Below are positions 10,236 to 18,837 of a DNA stretch of 64,000 bases, one piece after another. The notes beneath the pieces were generated by a model. It had not been told where the DNA came from and searched no databases. It saw nothing but the letters and a program-made list of their open reading frames with translations. The first letter of the stretch is position 1. Every line of letters starts with the position of its first letter. The position numbers were made by a program, and so were the translations under genes. This DNA is from Bog-473 sp963707835. Its GTDB lineage: Bacteria > Actinomycetota > Acidimicrobiia > Acidimicrobiales > RAAP-2. The stretch lies in NCBI GenBank assembly GCA_963707835.1, contig CAVPRI010000002.1:1054001-1118000 (forward strand), given 5' to 3'.

Positions 10236-10265
10236 TTGACAAGGATTCGGGACCGTTGCTACGGT
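10236..10265 (+). promoter_or_regulatory. Putative sigma-70 type promoter
   Basis: TTGACA at 10236-10241, an 18-base spacer, then TACGGT at 10260-10265, which fits the actinobacterial TANNNT -10 pattern. The -35 is a perfect consensus. The predicted start near 10272 lies at the foot of the hairpin described next, so a transcript from here would begin with that stem-loop. Confidence 0.5.
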
Positions 10266-10272
10266 CCGAAAA

Positions 10273-10294
10273 CCTGCTTTGAGCAGGCATTTTT
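10273..10294 (+). terminator. Hairpin plus T tract after the cys operon
   Basis: CCTGC (10273-10277) pairs with GCAGG (10283-10287) around a five-base loop and is followed by CATTTTT. An AAAA run precedes the stem, so the structure could also extend against the T tract. It looks like a small intrinsic terminator for cysA, but the stem is only five base pairs, and an upstream promoter-like pair would place it at the 5' end of another transcript. Confidence 0.4.
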
Positions 10295-10350
10295 GAGGGG
10301 GTTATCCCCGGGGCGACGCTGTCCCGGCACGTGATAACCGGAGGCGGCAC

Positions 10351-10575
10351 ATGGGGCGCTCGACGTTCCCAGATCATTGGGGGGGAAACGACCTCGCCCA
10401 GCATGTCGCCGCCCAACCGGCGGGTGCAGCAGGCCGGGCCGTTCGGCTGGCGTGGCGCGGGACGAGTGGCACAGACGTCGGACAACGAGGAGACGGGGCG
10501 GTTGTCGGCGCTCCTGGGCAGGCCGTGCGGGTAGGGGCCGCCGGCCGCGAGCGGACCAGGTCGGGAGCAGGGTGA
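10351..10575 (+). CDS. Small open frame with strong ribosome-binding site, uncertain
   Basis: A 74-codon frame starting at ATG 10351 with GGAGG six bases upstream and a promoter-like sequence about 90 bases before it. The product is rich in Gly, Ala and Arg and shows no domain, signal peptide or membrane segment that I recognise. It could be a leader peptide for the large downstream regulator, or a chance frame in GC-rich DNA. The Shine-Dalgarno is the only firm support. Confidence 0.3.
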   Translation: MGRSTFPDHWGGNDLAQHVAAQPAGAAGRAVRLAWRGTSGTDVGQRGDGAVVGAPGQAVRVGAAGRERTRSGAG

Positions 10576-10657
10576 AGGCGGAGCGGCGAAGTACGGAGGC
10601 TGGCGTGCCCTCGGGTGCACGCGGCCGGGCGCGGGTGCCCTCCACGCGCCGACGGCC

Positions 10658-13600
10658 ATGAGCCGGCCCTGGCGTCCCGAGGGCGCCGACGTCCACGACC
10701 TGACCGGGCGGAGGCGGCCGATCGGGTCGGTTGCACAATCCCTTCACTACGAGGGCGACCCGGCCGATACCACCCCCATGGCACCTCGCAGGCCCGGTGC
10801 CCGGGCCTCGACCGTCACGCAGCTGGGGCGCTCAGCGCCCGCACGCGCCCAGGCGGCCCGGCTCGAGCCGCTCATCGGGCTGCGCCGCGAGCGCGCCCAC
10901 CTCGAGAAGATGCTCCGCGACGCCCGTGCCGGGTTCTCGGCGGTCACGGGCATCCACGGCCTCCCCGGTTCGGGCAAGACATCCCTGGTCGAGGCCATGA
11001 TCGCCCAGGCGGCCGGGTTCGGCGTGGTCCGGCTGCCGGTCACCACCGGACCCGGCGAACCCAATGACCCCTGGCGCACCGCGTTCGAGGTGGCCGACCA
11101 GCACCTCTCGTCCGGCCGGGAGCCAGCAGCCGACCGGGACGACGGCGGGACCACGGTCCGCCAGGCCATGGTCACCGCCCTGCGGGCCACCTGTCGCCAG
11201 GGGGGCGTCCCCGCCCTGGTCGTCTTCGAGGACTGCCGGCGCTCGGAGGCGCCGCTGGTCGAGGCATTGGCGGCCGCCGTGCTGGACCCCGAGCTGGCTG
11301 CTACCGCAGTGCTGGTGGTCACCTGGCGAGACACGCCCGACGGCGCCACCACTTTCGTCCGGCCGGACTTCCCCGCCCACAGGCTCCAGCCGCTCACCCT
11401 CGAGCAGGGGGCCGACTACCTGACCGAGCGGATCGGCAAACGTCCGGAATCCTCGGTGCTGGCGGAGCTGTGGCGAGGCACCGGTGGCAACCCGGCCGCG
11501 CTGCTCTCGGCCTGCTCGCACCTCTCTGACGAGGAACTCGACGGGTTGATCCCCGTGCCCGACCCGTTGCCAATCGGGCGTGAGCTGGCCCAGGAGTTCG
11601 GTGAGCCAGTGGCCGGGCTCGAGGGTGACGCCCGGATGGCGCTGACCGTGGCGGCGGCATCGCACATGTCGGCCCCCGTCCTCGAGGACGCGCTCGCTCA
11701 TGCCGACCTGGGCCTCGACGCGCTCAGGCCCGCGCTGCGCTCCGGCGTGCTGGCCATCCTGGGCGACCGGGTCGAGTTCGCCCACCCGCTCTGCCGCGCC
11801 GCGGCCTTCGAGGGCGCGCCGTCGCGCCTGCAGCTCTCGGCGCGGCGGGTCGTCTCGCAGGCCTTCTCCCTGGCCGGGCTGCCCGAGCAGGCCGCCATCC
11901 AGGCTGCGCTCGCAGCCTCGTCACGCGACGACGCCGTGGCCGTCCTCTGCGGCGAGGCCTCGTGGAACGCGGGCCGGCGGCATGACCCCGAGACGGCGGC
12001 CCGTTTCGAGGTCCTTGGCGCTAGGTTCGCTCAGGACCAGCAGCAGGCCGCCCGCCACCTCATCCGGGCCTCGTCCCTGTGGCAGTCGGCCGGGCATCCG
12101 GCCCGGGCCACCGAGTGCCTCCGGCGCGTGACCCCGGTGAACTCGTCACGGGCCGTCATGGGCCGGGCCACCTTCCAGGCGGCGCGCATCGCCTTCGCCA
12201 CCGAGGGCGCTCCCCCGTCCCCGGCCCAGATGGCCAGCGGCGCCGAGGACTGCGCCCCCGACGAGCCCGCAGTGTCCATCGCCATGTTCGCCGATGCCGC
12301 CGGGAGCGCCGTGGTCCTCGACCAGGTCGGCCAGGCGGCGCGCAGCGCCGATCGCGCCGTTGAGCTGGCCGGACTGGAGAGCGGCTACGTACAGGACCTG
12401 GCCCGCACCACCCTCGACGCCGTCCAGCCCCTGATCTCGCAATGGACCGCCGACGCCGACAGCCACGACCACGCCGTCAGCGTCATGAACACGCAGCGGC
12501 TCTTCACCGGCTCCCCCCAGCTGGCCTACGTCCTGGGCACTTCACTGGTGCAGTCAGGACCGCCCGCACTGGTGGGTCGCTGGTTCTCTTGGATGGGCAC
12601 CTCGGCCGAGGTGGACGCCAGCGACACGCTGGCCGCCGTGCTCGACCTGGTCCGCTGCAAGGAGCGGCTCATCGCCGGAGCGGTGACCGAGGCCATGACG
12701 GCAGCCGAGGCGGCCGTCGGCCAGTTCGAGGTGCTCGGCAACCGGCCCCTGCTGGCCCGTGCCCTGGGGTGGTGCGCCTGGGCCCGCGCCAGCGCCGGCG
12801 AGGTGGCGGGGATCTTCGAGTCGGCCTCACGCTTCTTCGCCATCGAGTCCCCCACCACCCACTCGGCTCGGCTCCAGGTGCTCGCCGCGCTGGCCCACGG
12901 CGAGCTCCAGAAGGGACACGCCGATCGGGCCACCGTGTGGCTGCGCGCCATCGAGGACGACGCGGCCACACCCGAGGGCTACCGGGGCTCCACCGACTGG
13001 CCCCTCGTCCCCTTCTTCCTCCAGCTCTGCCTCATGGCCGGGCACGACCCCGTCAGGACCCGCGTCGCGCTCGAGATCGGCGCGGTGGCCGGCTCGGGCC
13101 GGTGGACTCGTCACCTCTCTGGCTGGAGCGAGGCCCTGCGCGAGACGGACGCCCGGGCGGCGCTGCGACTCCTCGACGAGATGTTCGTCGCCGGGCCGGC
13201 GCGCACCCCGCTCCTCGGCGGCGCAGATCAAGTTCACCTCCGGGCTGCTCCAGCGCGGACTGGGCTCAATCGACGTGGCCCGCTTCAACGTGAGCCAGGC
13301 CGGCACCGAGTTCCGGCGTTGCGGGGCCCGAGGCTGGGCCACCCTGGCCACCTTGCAGCTCGAGGGATGCCTGTCGGTCTCCGAGGCGCCCCCGCTGGCC
13401 CAGCCGACCCTGCCCGGCATCGAGCACGAGCTCGAGCTCGAGCCGGTCCCGACGCCCGAGGGCGTCGGAGCCACATTGACCCCATCTGACGAGGTGGCGG
13501 ACAGCCGACCGAGCTACGTGGTCCGCATCCTGGGCCAGTTCTCCGTGACCCGCGACGGCGCGACCGTCACACATCCCTCCCGGACATGCCGCGGAGGCGA

Positions 13601-14223
13601 TCAAAGTGGTGGCGCTCTTCCGGCAGATCTCGGTCGACGAACTGGCCGAGCTCCTCTGGCCCGGCGCCGAGCCCGGGGTGGGCACACGACGGCTCCGCAA
13701 CATCCTCTGGCGCATCAAGTCCTCCTCGGGCGACCTGCTCCGTCGCTACGACAACTTCATCGGGCTCGAGACCAACGTCATCACCGACGCCGCCCGGTTC
13801 GAGGAGGTGGCAGGCCGGGCGTTCAAGGAGGACGTCGAGCTCGAAGAGGCCCACGCGCTGGCCCGCCAGGCCATCACCCTCTACGGGGGCGAGCTGCTCC
13901 CATCGGACCGCTACGCCGACTGGACCACCGGCCCACGCGAAGCGCTCACCCAGATGCGGCTCCAGCTGCTCGACCTCATGCTGGCTCACGCCTCGGATTC
14001 GGGGAACCGCCAGGAGGCGTTCGCCCTACTCGAGGACCTGATCGATGCCGACCCCTACGAGGAGCGCTATTACATCCAGCTGGCCACCTTGCACAAGGAG
14101 GCTGGCAATCTCAGCCGGATGCGGTCCTCGATCTCACGGGGCGAGCGGATGCTGGCCGACCTCGGCGTCGAGCCGTCCCGGAGCTTCGTGGAGACCGCCC
14201 AACGGCTCCGGGCGCAGCGCTAG
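10658..14223 (+). CDS. Large ATPase/TPR regulator with C-terminal winged helix and BTAD domain (two frame changes)
   Basis: Predicted transcription regulator of about 1187 aa if two single-base frame changes are corrected. Domains in order: an AAA-type nucleotide-binding domain with Walker A GLPGSGKTS and a Walker-B-like ALVVFEDC; a long helical, TPR-like middle; then at the C-terminus an OmpR-type winged helix (YVVRILGQFSVTRDGATVT continuing as IPPGHAAEAIKVVALF) and a BTAD domain (EEAHALARQAITLYGGELLP to LGVEPSRSF). The frame changes fall near 13212-13221 (one extra base in GGCGGCG) and near 13566-13574 (one extra base in CACACA). The coding segments are therefore 10658 to about 13215, about 13216 to 13570, and about 13571 to 14223. 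SARP regulators usually carry the DNA-binding part first; here it is last. The start is uncertain, with an alternative ATG at 10778. Confidence 0.75.
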
Positions 14224-14275
14224 CGGCCGCACGCGGACCATGGACTGAGGCCAGTCCACACCCGGACCTCTCCCC

Positions 14276-15592
14276 TCAGGCGGATGGGTGCAACGAGGTA
14301 TCCGGATCCGTTTGAGCCTGCGCCCCTTGCTGTGCCAGCTCCGAGAGTGCCTTGGCGACCGGAATCTTGGCGAAGTAGGCGGCGCCGAAGGGAATGCACA
14401 TCACGTCGTACCAGACGTGTTCGGCTCCGGTCATCTCGATGAGCCCGAAGTCGTGCATCGCCTTCTTGGCGGGGATCTTGGCCAGATAGCCGGCCCCCAG
14501 CGCGATGCACATCACGACGTACCAAATGCCTTCCCAGGTGGTCAACGCCGCCTTCCGGACAACTCCCTGTCGTGGTGCGGTCGCAGCGGTTGGGACCGCG
14601 GGAACAGACTCGACCAGCTGGGCACCGGCAATGGCCGCGGGGGGGCGGCTCGGTTGTTCGAGCTCCTGGGCCTGCTCCACGGCCGGAGGCTGGTAGTCGG
14701 GATGCCGTTCGGGCGGGTACCACCGACGATCGCTGGCCTGCCACCAGCCCTCGCCAAGGGGCGTGTCGCTCACCAGTGGACGCTCGGGCGCCGCCGCAGG
14801 AGGTGACGCGGGGGACGACACATCGGTGCGATCCTCGAGAGACTGGTTCTGAGATCCCGCTGAAGGCGCTGCCTGGACGGCAGGCGCCGATTCCACGATC
14901 GCGGCCGCTGGCGGTGACGCCGGTGCCGACGGTGTCTCCGTTATCGACCGCGCCGCTGCCGACGGCGTCGTCGCAATGACTGCGGAACCGACTGCGCCAC
15001 CGACTGCGCCACCGACTGCGCCACCGACTGCGGACGCTGGCGTCTGTTCTGGCTGCCCTTGGGCTGCGTACCTGCTCGGATGGAACATGGGCGCAAACCA
15101 CTGGCCATTCGATGCCTGCCACCAGTCGGGACCCTGGGGCGTCGCTGCGGGGTGGAGTTCGGGCCGCGTACCACCGGCCATCGGTGGCCTGCCACCAGCC
15201 CTGGCCTTGGGCGCGTCGCTCACCGGCACTCGCTCGGGTGCGGCCTGCGCGAAGGAGGCCGTGCCGTGCGCTGCCGGCGGTGTTTCCACGGACGCGGCCG
15301 CTGAGGGTGTCGACGGTGGCTCCGACATCGACCGTGTCGCTGCCGACGGCGTCGCCGTATCGACTGCGCCACCGACTGTGGACGCCGGCGTCTGTTCTGG
15401 CTGCCCTTGGGCTGCGTACCTGCTCGGATGGAACATGGGCGCAAACCACTGGCCATTCGATGCCTGCCACCAGTCGGGACCCTGGGGCGTCGCTGCGGGG
15501 TGGAGTTCGGGCGCGTACCACCGGCCATCGGTGGCCTGCCACCAGCCCTGGCCTTGGGGCGCGTCGCTCACACCCGTGGACACATCGCTCAT
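14276..15592 (-). CDS. Trp-Trp repeat protein with duplicated C-terminal membrane-like segment
   Basis: A 438-residue protein of unknown function. It contains repeated motifs of the form (G/D)WWQA(S/T)(D/N)G(R/Q)W(Y/F)xPE: GWWQATDGRWYAPE at 16-29, DWWQASNGQWFAPM at 40-53, a second DWWQASNGQWFAPM near 170, and GWWQASDRRWYPPE near 290, joined by Ala/Pro/Ser-rich linkers. One further copy is read out of frame for about 45 bases (see findings). The C-terminus carries two related segments, WYVVMCIALGAGYLAKIPAK and WYDVMCIPFGAAYFAKIPVA, each about 20 hydrophobic residues, probably membrane-inserted. Such Trp-Trp motifs recur at the cytoplasmic ends of membrane proteins in acidimicrobial genomes (recollection, not checked). 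A 209-base direct repeat underlies the N-terminal half. Confidence 0.7.
   Translation of the reverse strand: MSDVSTGVSDAPQGQGWWQATDGRWYAPELHPAATPQGPDWWQASNGQWFAPMFHPSRYAAQGQPEQTPASTVGGAVDTATPSAATRSMSEPPSTPSAAASVETPPAAHGTASFAQAAPERVPVSDAPKARAGGRPPMAGGTRPELHPAATPQGPDWWQASNGQWFAPMFHPSRYAAQGQPEQTPASAVGGAVGGAVGGAVGSAVIATTPSAAARSITETPSAPASPPAAAIVESAPAVQAAPSAGSQNQSLEDRTDVSSPASPPAAAPERPLVSDTPLGEGWWQASDRRWYPPERHPDYQPPAVEQAQELEQPSRPPAAIAGAQLVESVPAVPTAATAPRQGVVRKAALTTWEGIWYVVMCIALGAGYLAKIPAKKAMHDFGLIEMTGAEHVWYDVMCIPFGAAYFAKIPVAKALSELAQQGAQAQTDPDTSLHPSA
14979..15026. repeat. 12-base tandem repeat, four units
   Basis: Four consecutive 12-base units, three identical (ACTGCGCCACCG) and one variant, inside the Trp-Trp repeat gene. 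On the coding strand they encode a run of Gly-Gly-Ala-Val, so copy-number change would alter linker length without breaking the frame. Confidence 0.9.
15015..15223. repeat. 209-base direct repeat, copy A
   Basis: Nearly identical to 15363-15571, offset by exactly 348 bases. The copies differ by a few substitutions plus one extra base (near 15164) and one missing base (near 15210) in copy A. The repeat encodes two Trp-Trp motifs and their linker. Confidence 0.9.
15363..15571. repeat. 209-base direct repeat, copy B
   Basis: Partner of 15015-15223. This copy is fully in frame with the start of the gene and encodes the first two Trp-Trp motifs. Confidence 0.9.
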
Positions 15593-15700
15593 CGCCGTCC
15601 TCCAGCCATCCCGAGCTACGGCTGAACCACCAGCCGAGGGATCACGCCAAACGCTATCCCGGCGGTTGGCGGGACCGAGCCAGGGCGAACCCCGACCGCC

Positions 15701-16814
15701 TCAGGCGTGGGTGGCCACGAAACAGTCGATCAGGTGACCGTCGCCCTGCGCGCACAGCCCGCGCGTGAGGCCCTGGTCGAAGTGAGCGGCGTCGAAGCGC
15801 TCGACCGAGCGCCCCAGCACGGCGGGGTCCCAGTCGGTCTCGAGCGACTCACGCACGGCGGCACCCCACGCCGCGGGATCCTCGCCGGCCACCAGCAGAC
15901 CGGTGACGCGCTCGTCGACCGTCTCGGAAGGACCACCCTCGCGCGCGGCCACCACGGGACGGCCGCGGGCGGCCGCCTCGAGGGGGACGTAGCCGAAGTC
16001 CTCCACCCCCGGTACCAGGACCACGCTGTGCGAGTCGTAGGCGCCGAGCAGCTCGCTGTGGCTCACCCGGGGCACGAAGGTGACCGACCGGCCGGCCATC
16101 GTGCGCAGACGAGCCTCCTCGGGGCCCTGCCCGATCACGGTAAGGGGGACGCCCGCCGCGGCGCACGCGGCGATGGCCAGGTCGACCCGCTTGTAGGGCA
16201 GGAGCCGGGAGACCACCAGGGCGCGGGGCGACCCTCCGGGGTCGGGCTCCGCGGCACCCGGCCCCGTGAAGCAGGCCGACTCGAAGGGCGGGTAGAGGAC
16301 GTCGGCGTCGAAGCCGTAGGCCGCCCGCAGGCGGGCCGCCGTGCGGGCGGACACCGCCAGGTTCTTCCGGTGCGACGCCGCGGCCTTGCGGTCCTGGCGG
16401 CGCAGCCCGGTGGTCGCCAGCTCGAATGCCTTGGCCACCGCGGGACGTGAGAAGTACGCCCCCGGGTCGTAGAGGAATCGGGGCGGCGTGTACCAGTAGA
16501 CCAGGGCCCGCTCGGCGCGCACGTGGTGAGCGAACGCGGAGGTGGACACGATCACCGCGTCGGCGAAGGAGAGGTCCTTGCGGCGAAAGGAGCGACCGTA
16601 GGTCAGCGCACCGCGGCGGAACCCCTCGGCCTCCTTCTCCGAGACGATCCGGTCGGCCCACACGGGCAGCGAGGCGAATTCGGGGAAGGTGCCGCTCGGC
16701 GAGAACAGCGAGGTGACGATCACCGGGTCGCGCGACCCGGCTGGCGATGTGCAGGACGACGCGTTCGGCTCCCCCGCGCTGGGTGAGGTAGTCGTGCACG
16801 ATGGCGACGGTCAT
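15701..16814 (-). CDS. GT4-type glycosyltransferase (one frame change)
   Basis: Predicted cytoplasmic glycosyltransferase of about 370 aa acting in surface polysaccharide assembly. The N-terminus begins at ATG 16814 with MTVAIVHDYLTQRGGAERVV, the classic GT4 acceptor-side opening. The frame then shifts near 16738-16743 (one extra base in a GGG run on the coding strand) and continues as PVIVTSLFSPSGTFPEFASL. The C-terminal half has the nucleotide-sugar site: ALVVSRLLPYKRVDLAIAA, VIGQGPEE and the E-x7-E motif in VEDFGYVPLEAA. Joining the two parts gives a continuous, normal-length enzyme, so the break is probably a sequence error. Donor and acceptor are unknown. Confidence 0.85.
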
Positions 16815-16947
16815 CGGAGGGCCCCCGGTCGGTCCATGCCTGTAGCATGCAGTATCGGCGTCTCAGCTGCATCACCTGAGGCAGCGCCCACCGGAGGCCG
16901 ACGCACAACGGACGATCAACGACGGGCGTACCTCTGACAACTCGGGC

Positions 16948-17901
16948 ATGCGGACACTCCTGGTAGCGAGCGCCGGCGGGCACTTCGAGGAGCTGCGCCT
17001 GCTGCGCGAGCGATTCGGCGTCGATTCCGCCGAGTCGGTGTGGGTCACCTGGGACACCCCGCAGACCCGCTCCATGCTCGCCACGGAGGAGGCCGTCTTT
17101 GTCGAGCGCTCCCAGCCCAAGGACCTGCGGCGCGTCGCCCACGACGCGGTGGTGGCCCGGCGGATCCTCGGCGAGGGCAGCTGGGACCGCGTGGTCTCGA
17201 CCGGGTCGATCGTGGCCGTGCCCTTCCTCGCGGTAGCCCGCACCCGCGGCATCCCGAGCCACTACATCGAGAGCGCGGCCCGCATGGCGGGGCCGTCCCT
17301 GTCGGGCCGCATCCTCGAATGGGTGCCCGGCGTCCACTGCTACGGGCAGTCCCGCGCCTGGGCCTCGAGCCGCCGCTCCTGGCGCTACGGGGGCTCGGTG
17401 TTCGAGGCCTTCGAAGCCGAGGAGCACGAGCCACGGGTCATCCGCCGGGTGGTGGTCACGCTCGGTACCAGCCGCTACGGCTTCGGCCGGCTGGTCGAGG
17501 CGCTGCGCGCCGTGCTGCCCGCCTCCGTCGAGGTCACCTGGCAGGTCGGGCCGACCGACGCCGGCGACCTTGGTGCTCTGGCACGCAGCGAGATGCCCCA
17601 GAGCGAGCTGGCCGACGCCATGCGCGCCGCCGACCTGGTGGTGGCCCACGCCGGCGTGGGCACCGCGCTGGGCGCCATGGAGACCGGCCACTGCCCGGTC
17701 CTCGTGCCGCGCCGCAAGGACCGGGGCGAGCACGTCGACGACCACCAATTCGAGCTGGCCGGCGTGCTGGGCAGGGCCGGCCTGGCCACGGTCTGCCACC
17801 CCGAGGAGATCACCTTCGACCTGCTCGTGGCAGCCAGTGCACATCGGGTCGCACCCAGGCGGGACCCGGCACCGTTCGTGCTCGACGAGCCCGGGACCTA
17901 G
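16948..17901 (+). CDS. Glycosyltransferase, Alg14/Alg13 (GT28) fusion type
   Basis: A 317-residue protein combining the two halves that are separate subunits in many organisms. The N-terminal half opens with LLVASAGGHFEELRLLRERF, as in Alg14/PssD, the membrane-associating partner. The C-terminal half from about residue 170 (VVVTLGTSRYGFGRLVEAL) is the GT28 catalytic part with ADLVVAHAGVGTALGAMETG and VPRRKDRGEHVDDHQFELA, the sugar-nucleotide site typical of Alg13/MurG. It probably adds the second sugar to a lipid-linked intermediate started by the sugar transferase encoded nearby (inference). It is divergent from the preceding glycosyltransferase across 133 bases and overlaps the next gene end to end by four bases. 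Confidence 0.82.
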   Translation: MRTLLVASAGGHFEELRLLRERFGVDSAESVWVTWDTPQTRSMLATEEAVFVERSQPKDLRRVAHDAVVARRILGEGSWDRVVSTGSIVAVPFLAVARTRGIPSHYIESAARMAGPSLSGRILEWVPGVHCYGQSRAWASSRRSWRYGGSVFEAFEAEEHEPRVIRRVVVTLGTSRYGFGRLVEALRAVLPASVEVTWQVGPTDAGDLGALARSEMPQSELADAMRAADLVVAHAGVGTALGAMETGHCPVLVPRRKDRGEHVDDHQFELAGVLGRAGLATVCHPEEITFDLLVAASAHRVAPRRDPAPFVLDEPGT

Positions 17902-18827
17902 CCCGCCGTTCCCGCCGCCGCGGAGCGGTAGCCACAGAGAAAGAGGACCCGCCGCGCCAGGCGGGCCAGCCGCTCGGCCCCCGCCGGCCACCCCAAGCGC
18001 TCGGCCCACCCCCCCGCCGTCATGAGCAGCCGTCCGGTCCAGCGCGACCGGGGCTCGTGACCGAGGAACGAGGCCACGGCCCGCGCCGGCGCCGGCAGAT
18101 TGGCCAAGAAGGGGTCAGGGCTCACGTCGCCGAAGCGGTCCCGATGGGCTCGGGCCAGGTACCACGCCCCCTCCCCACGTTCATGGGCGTCACGCAGGTA
18201 GGCCGCCGCAGTGCCGGCATGCGCGTGGACCGCCCCGAGGTCGGGGTCGAACACCCCCCGGGCCCCGGCCTCGCCCAGGCGCACGCCGAAGTCGGTGTCG
18301 GCATGCCAGCGGACGGGGAAGCGCGCTGAGGCCAAGCCCACCCGGAGCACGTCGTCGCGGCGTGCCGACACGTTGCCCATCCACAGACCGTCGAGCACGG
18401 CCAGCTCGCCCGACGCCAGCCGGGCGCAGTGGCCCTCGTACTCGGCGGCGTAGAGCCGCGTCGTGGTGGATGAATCCGCATCGAGGCGGACCGGCATGTA
18501 GCCGAGCACCACGAGGTGCGCCGTGCTCGCATGGCGGCGGGCGTGGCCGGTCACCAGCGAGGGCCCGGGAACGACGTCGTCGTCCATGAGAAGCACCACG
18601 TCGCCCGTGCTGGCCTCGACGCCGCGGCCCAGGGCGACCATCTGCCCTCTCGCCTCGGCCAAGATAGGGCGCATCGTGGGAAACACCGCTCGGAGCTCCT
18701 GCAGGTACGGATACGACCCGTCGACGTCACCGTCGATCACGACCACCACCTCGGTGGCTGCCGGATCGGCCGTGACCGCCTCGAGGAAAGGGCGCAGCCG
18801 TTGACGTCGTCCCCGCGACGCCATCAC
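17898..18827 (-). CDS. GT2 family glycosyltransferase
   Basis: Glycosyltransferase of the GT2 (GT-A fold) class, at least 309 aa. VVVVIDGDVDGSYPYLQEL and GDVVLLMDDDVVPG (with the DxD-like metal site) are clear, and WMGNVSARRDDVLRVGL and WHADTDFGVRLGEAGARGVF follow as in the family. The first beta strand (VSVVMASRG) begins before the GTG at 18827, so the true start is probably slightly upstream, where it would overlap the divergent neighbouring gene; no ATG or GTG in frame is found there. It is likely part of the polysaccharide pathway. Confidence 0.8.
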   Translation of the reverse strand: MMASRGRRQRLRPFLEAVTADPAATEVVVVIDGDVDGSYPYLQELRAVFPTMRPILAEARGQMVALGRGVEASTGDVVLLMDDDVVPGPSLVTGHARRHASTAHLVVLGYMPVRLDADSSTTTRLYAAEYEGHCARLASGELAVLDGLWMGNVSARRDDVLRVGLASARFPVRWHADTDFGVRLGEAGARGVFDPDLGAVHAHAGTAAAYLRDAHERGEGAWYLARAHRDRFGDVSPDPFLANLPAPARAVASFLGHEPRSRWTGRLLMTAGGWAERLGWPAGAERLARLARRVLFLCGYRSAAAGTAG

Positions 18828-18837
18828 GACCGAGACC

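Larger units (their letters stand above)
10199..10657. other. Intergenic stretch with promoter-like and hairpin elements
   Basis: Some 460 bases lie between cysA and the large regulator gene. They hold a good promoter-like pair (10236-10265), a short hairpin followed by T residues (10273-10294), a second small hairpin GGGG-TTAT-CCCC, and an ATG at 10351 with a clear GGAGG. That reading frame encodes only 74 residues of low-information sequence. No recognisable RNA family was seen. Confidence 0.6.

Noticed and set aside
10266..10350. A riboswitch in the leader before 10351
   Set aside because: Only two small hairpins are visible and no known conserved core is present.
10331..10534. 67-codon frame starting at GTG 10331
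   Set aside because: No ribosome-binding site; the overlapping ATG at 10351 has a strong one. Neither product is recognisable.
14979..15571. A CRISPR array
   Set aside because: The repeats are coding, 12 or 209 bases long, and lack unique spacers of regular length; no cas genes are nearby.
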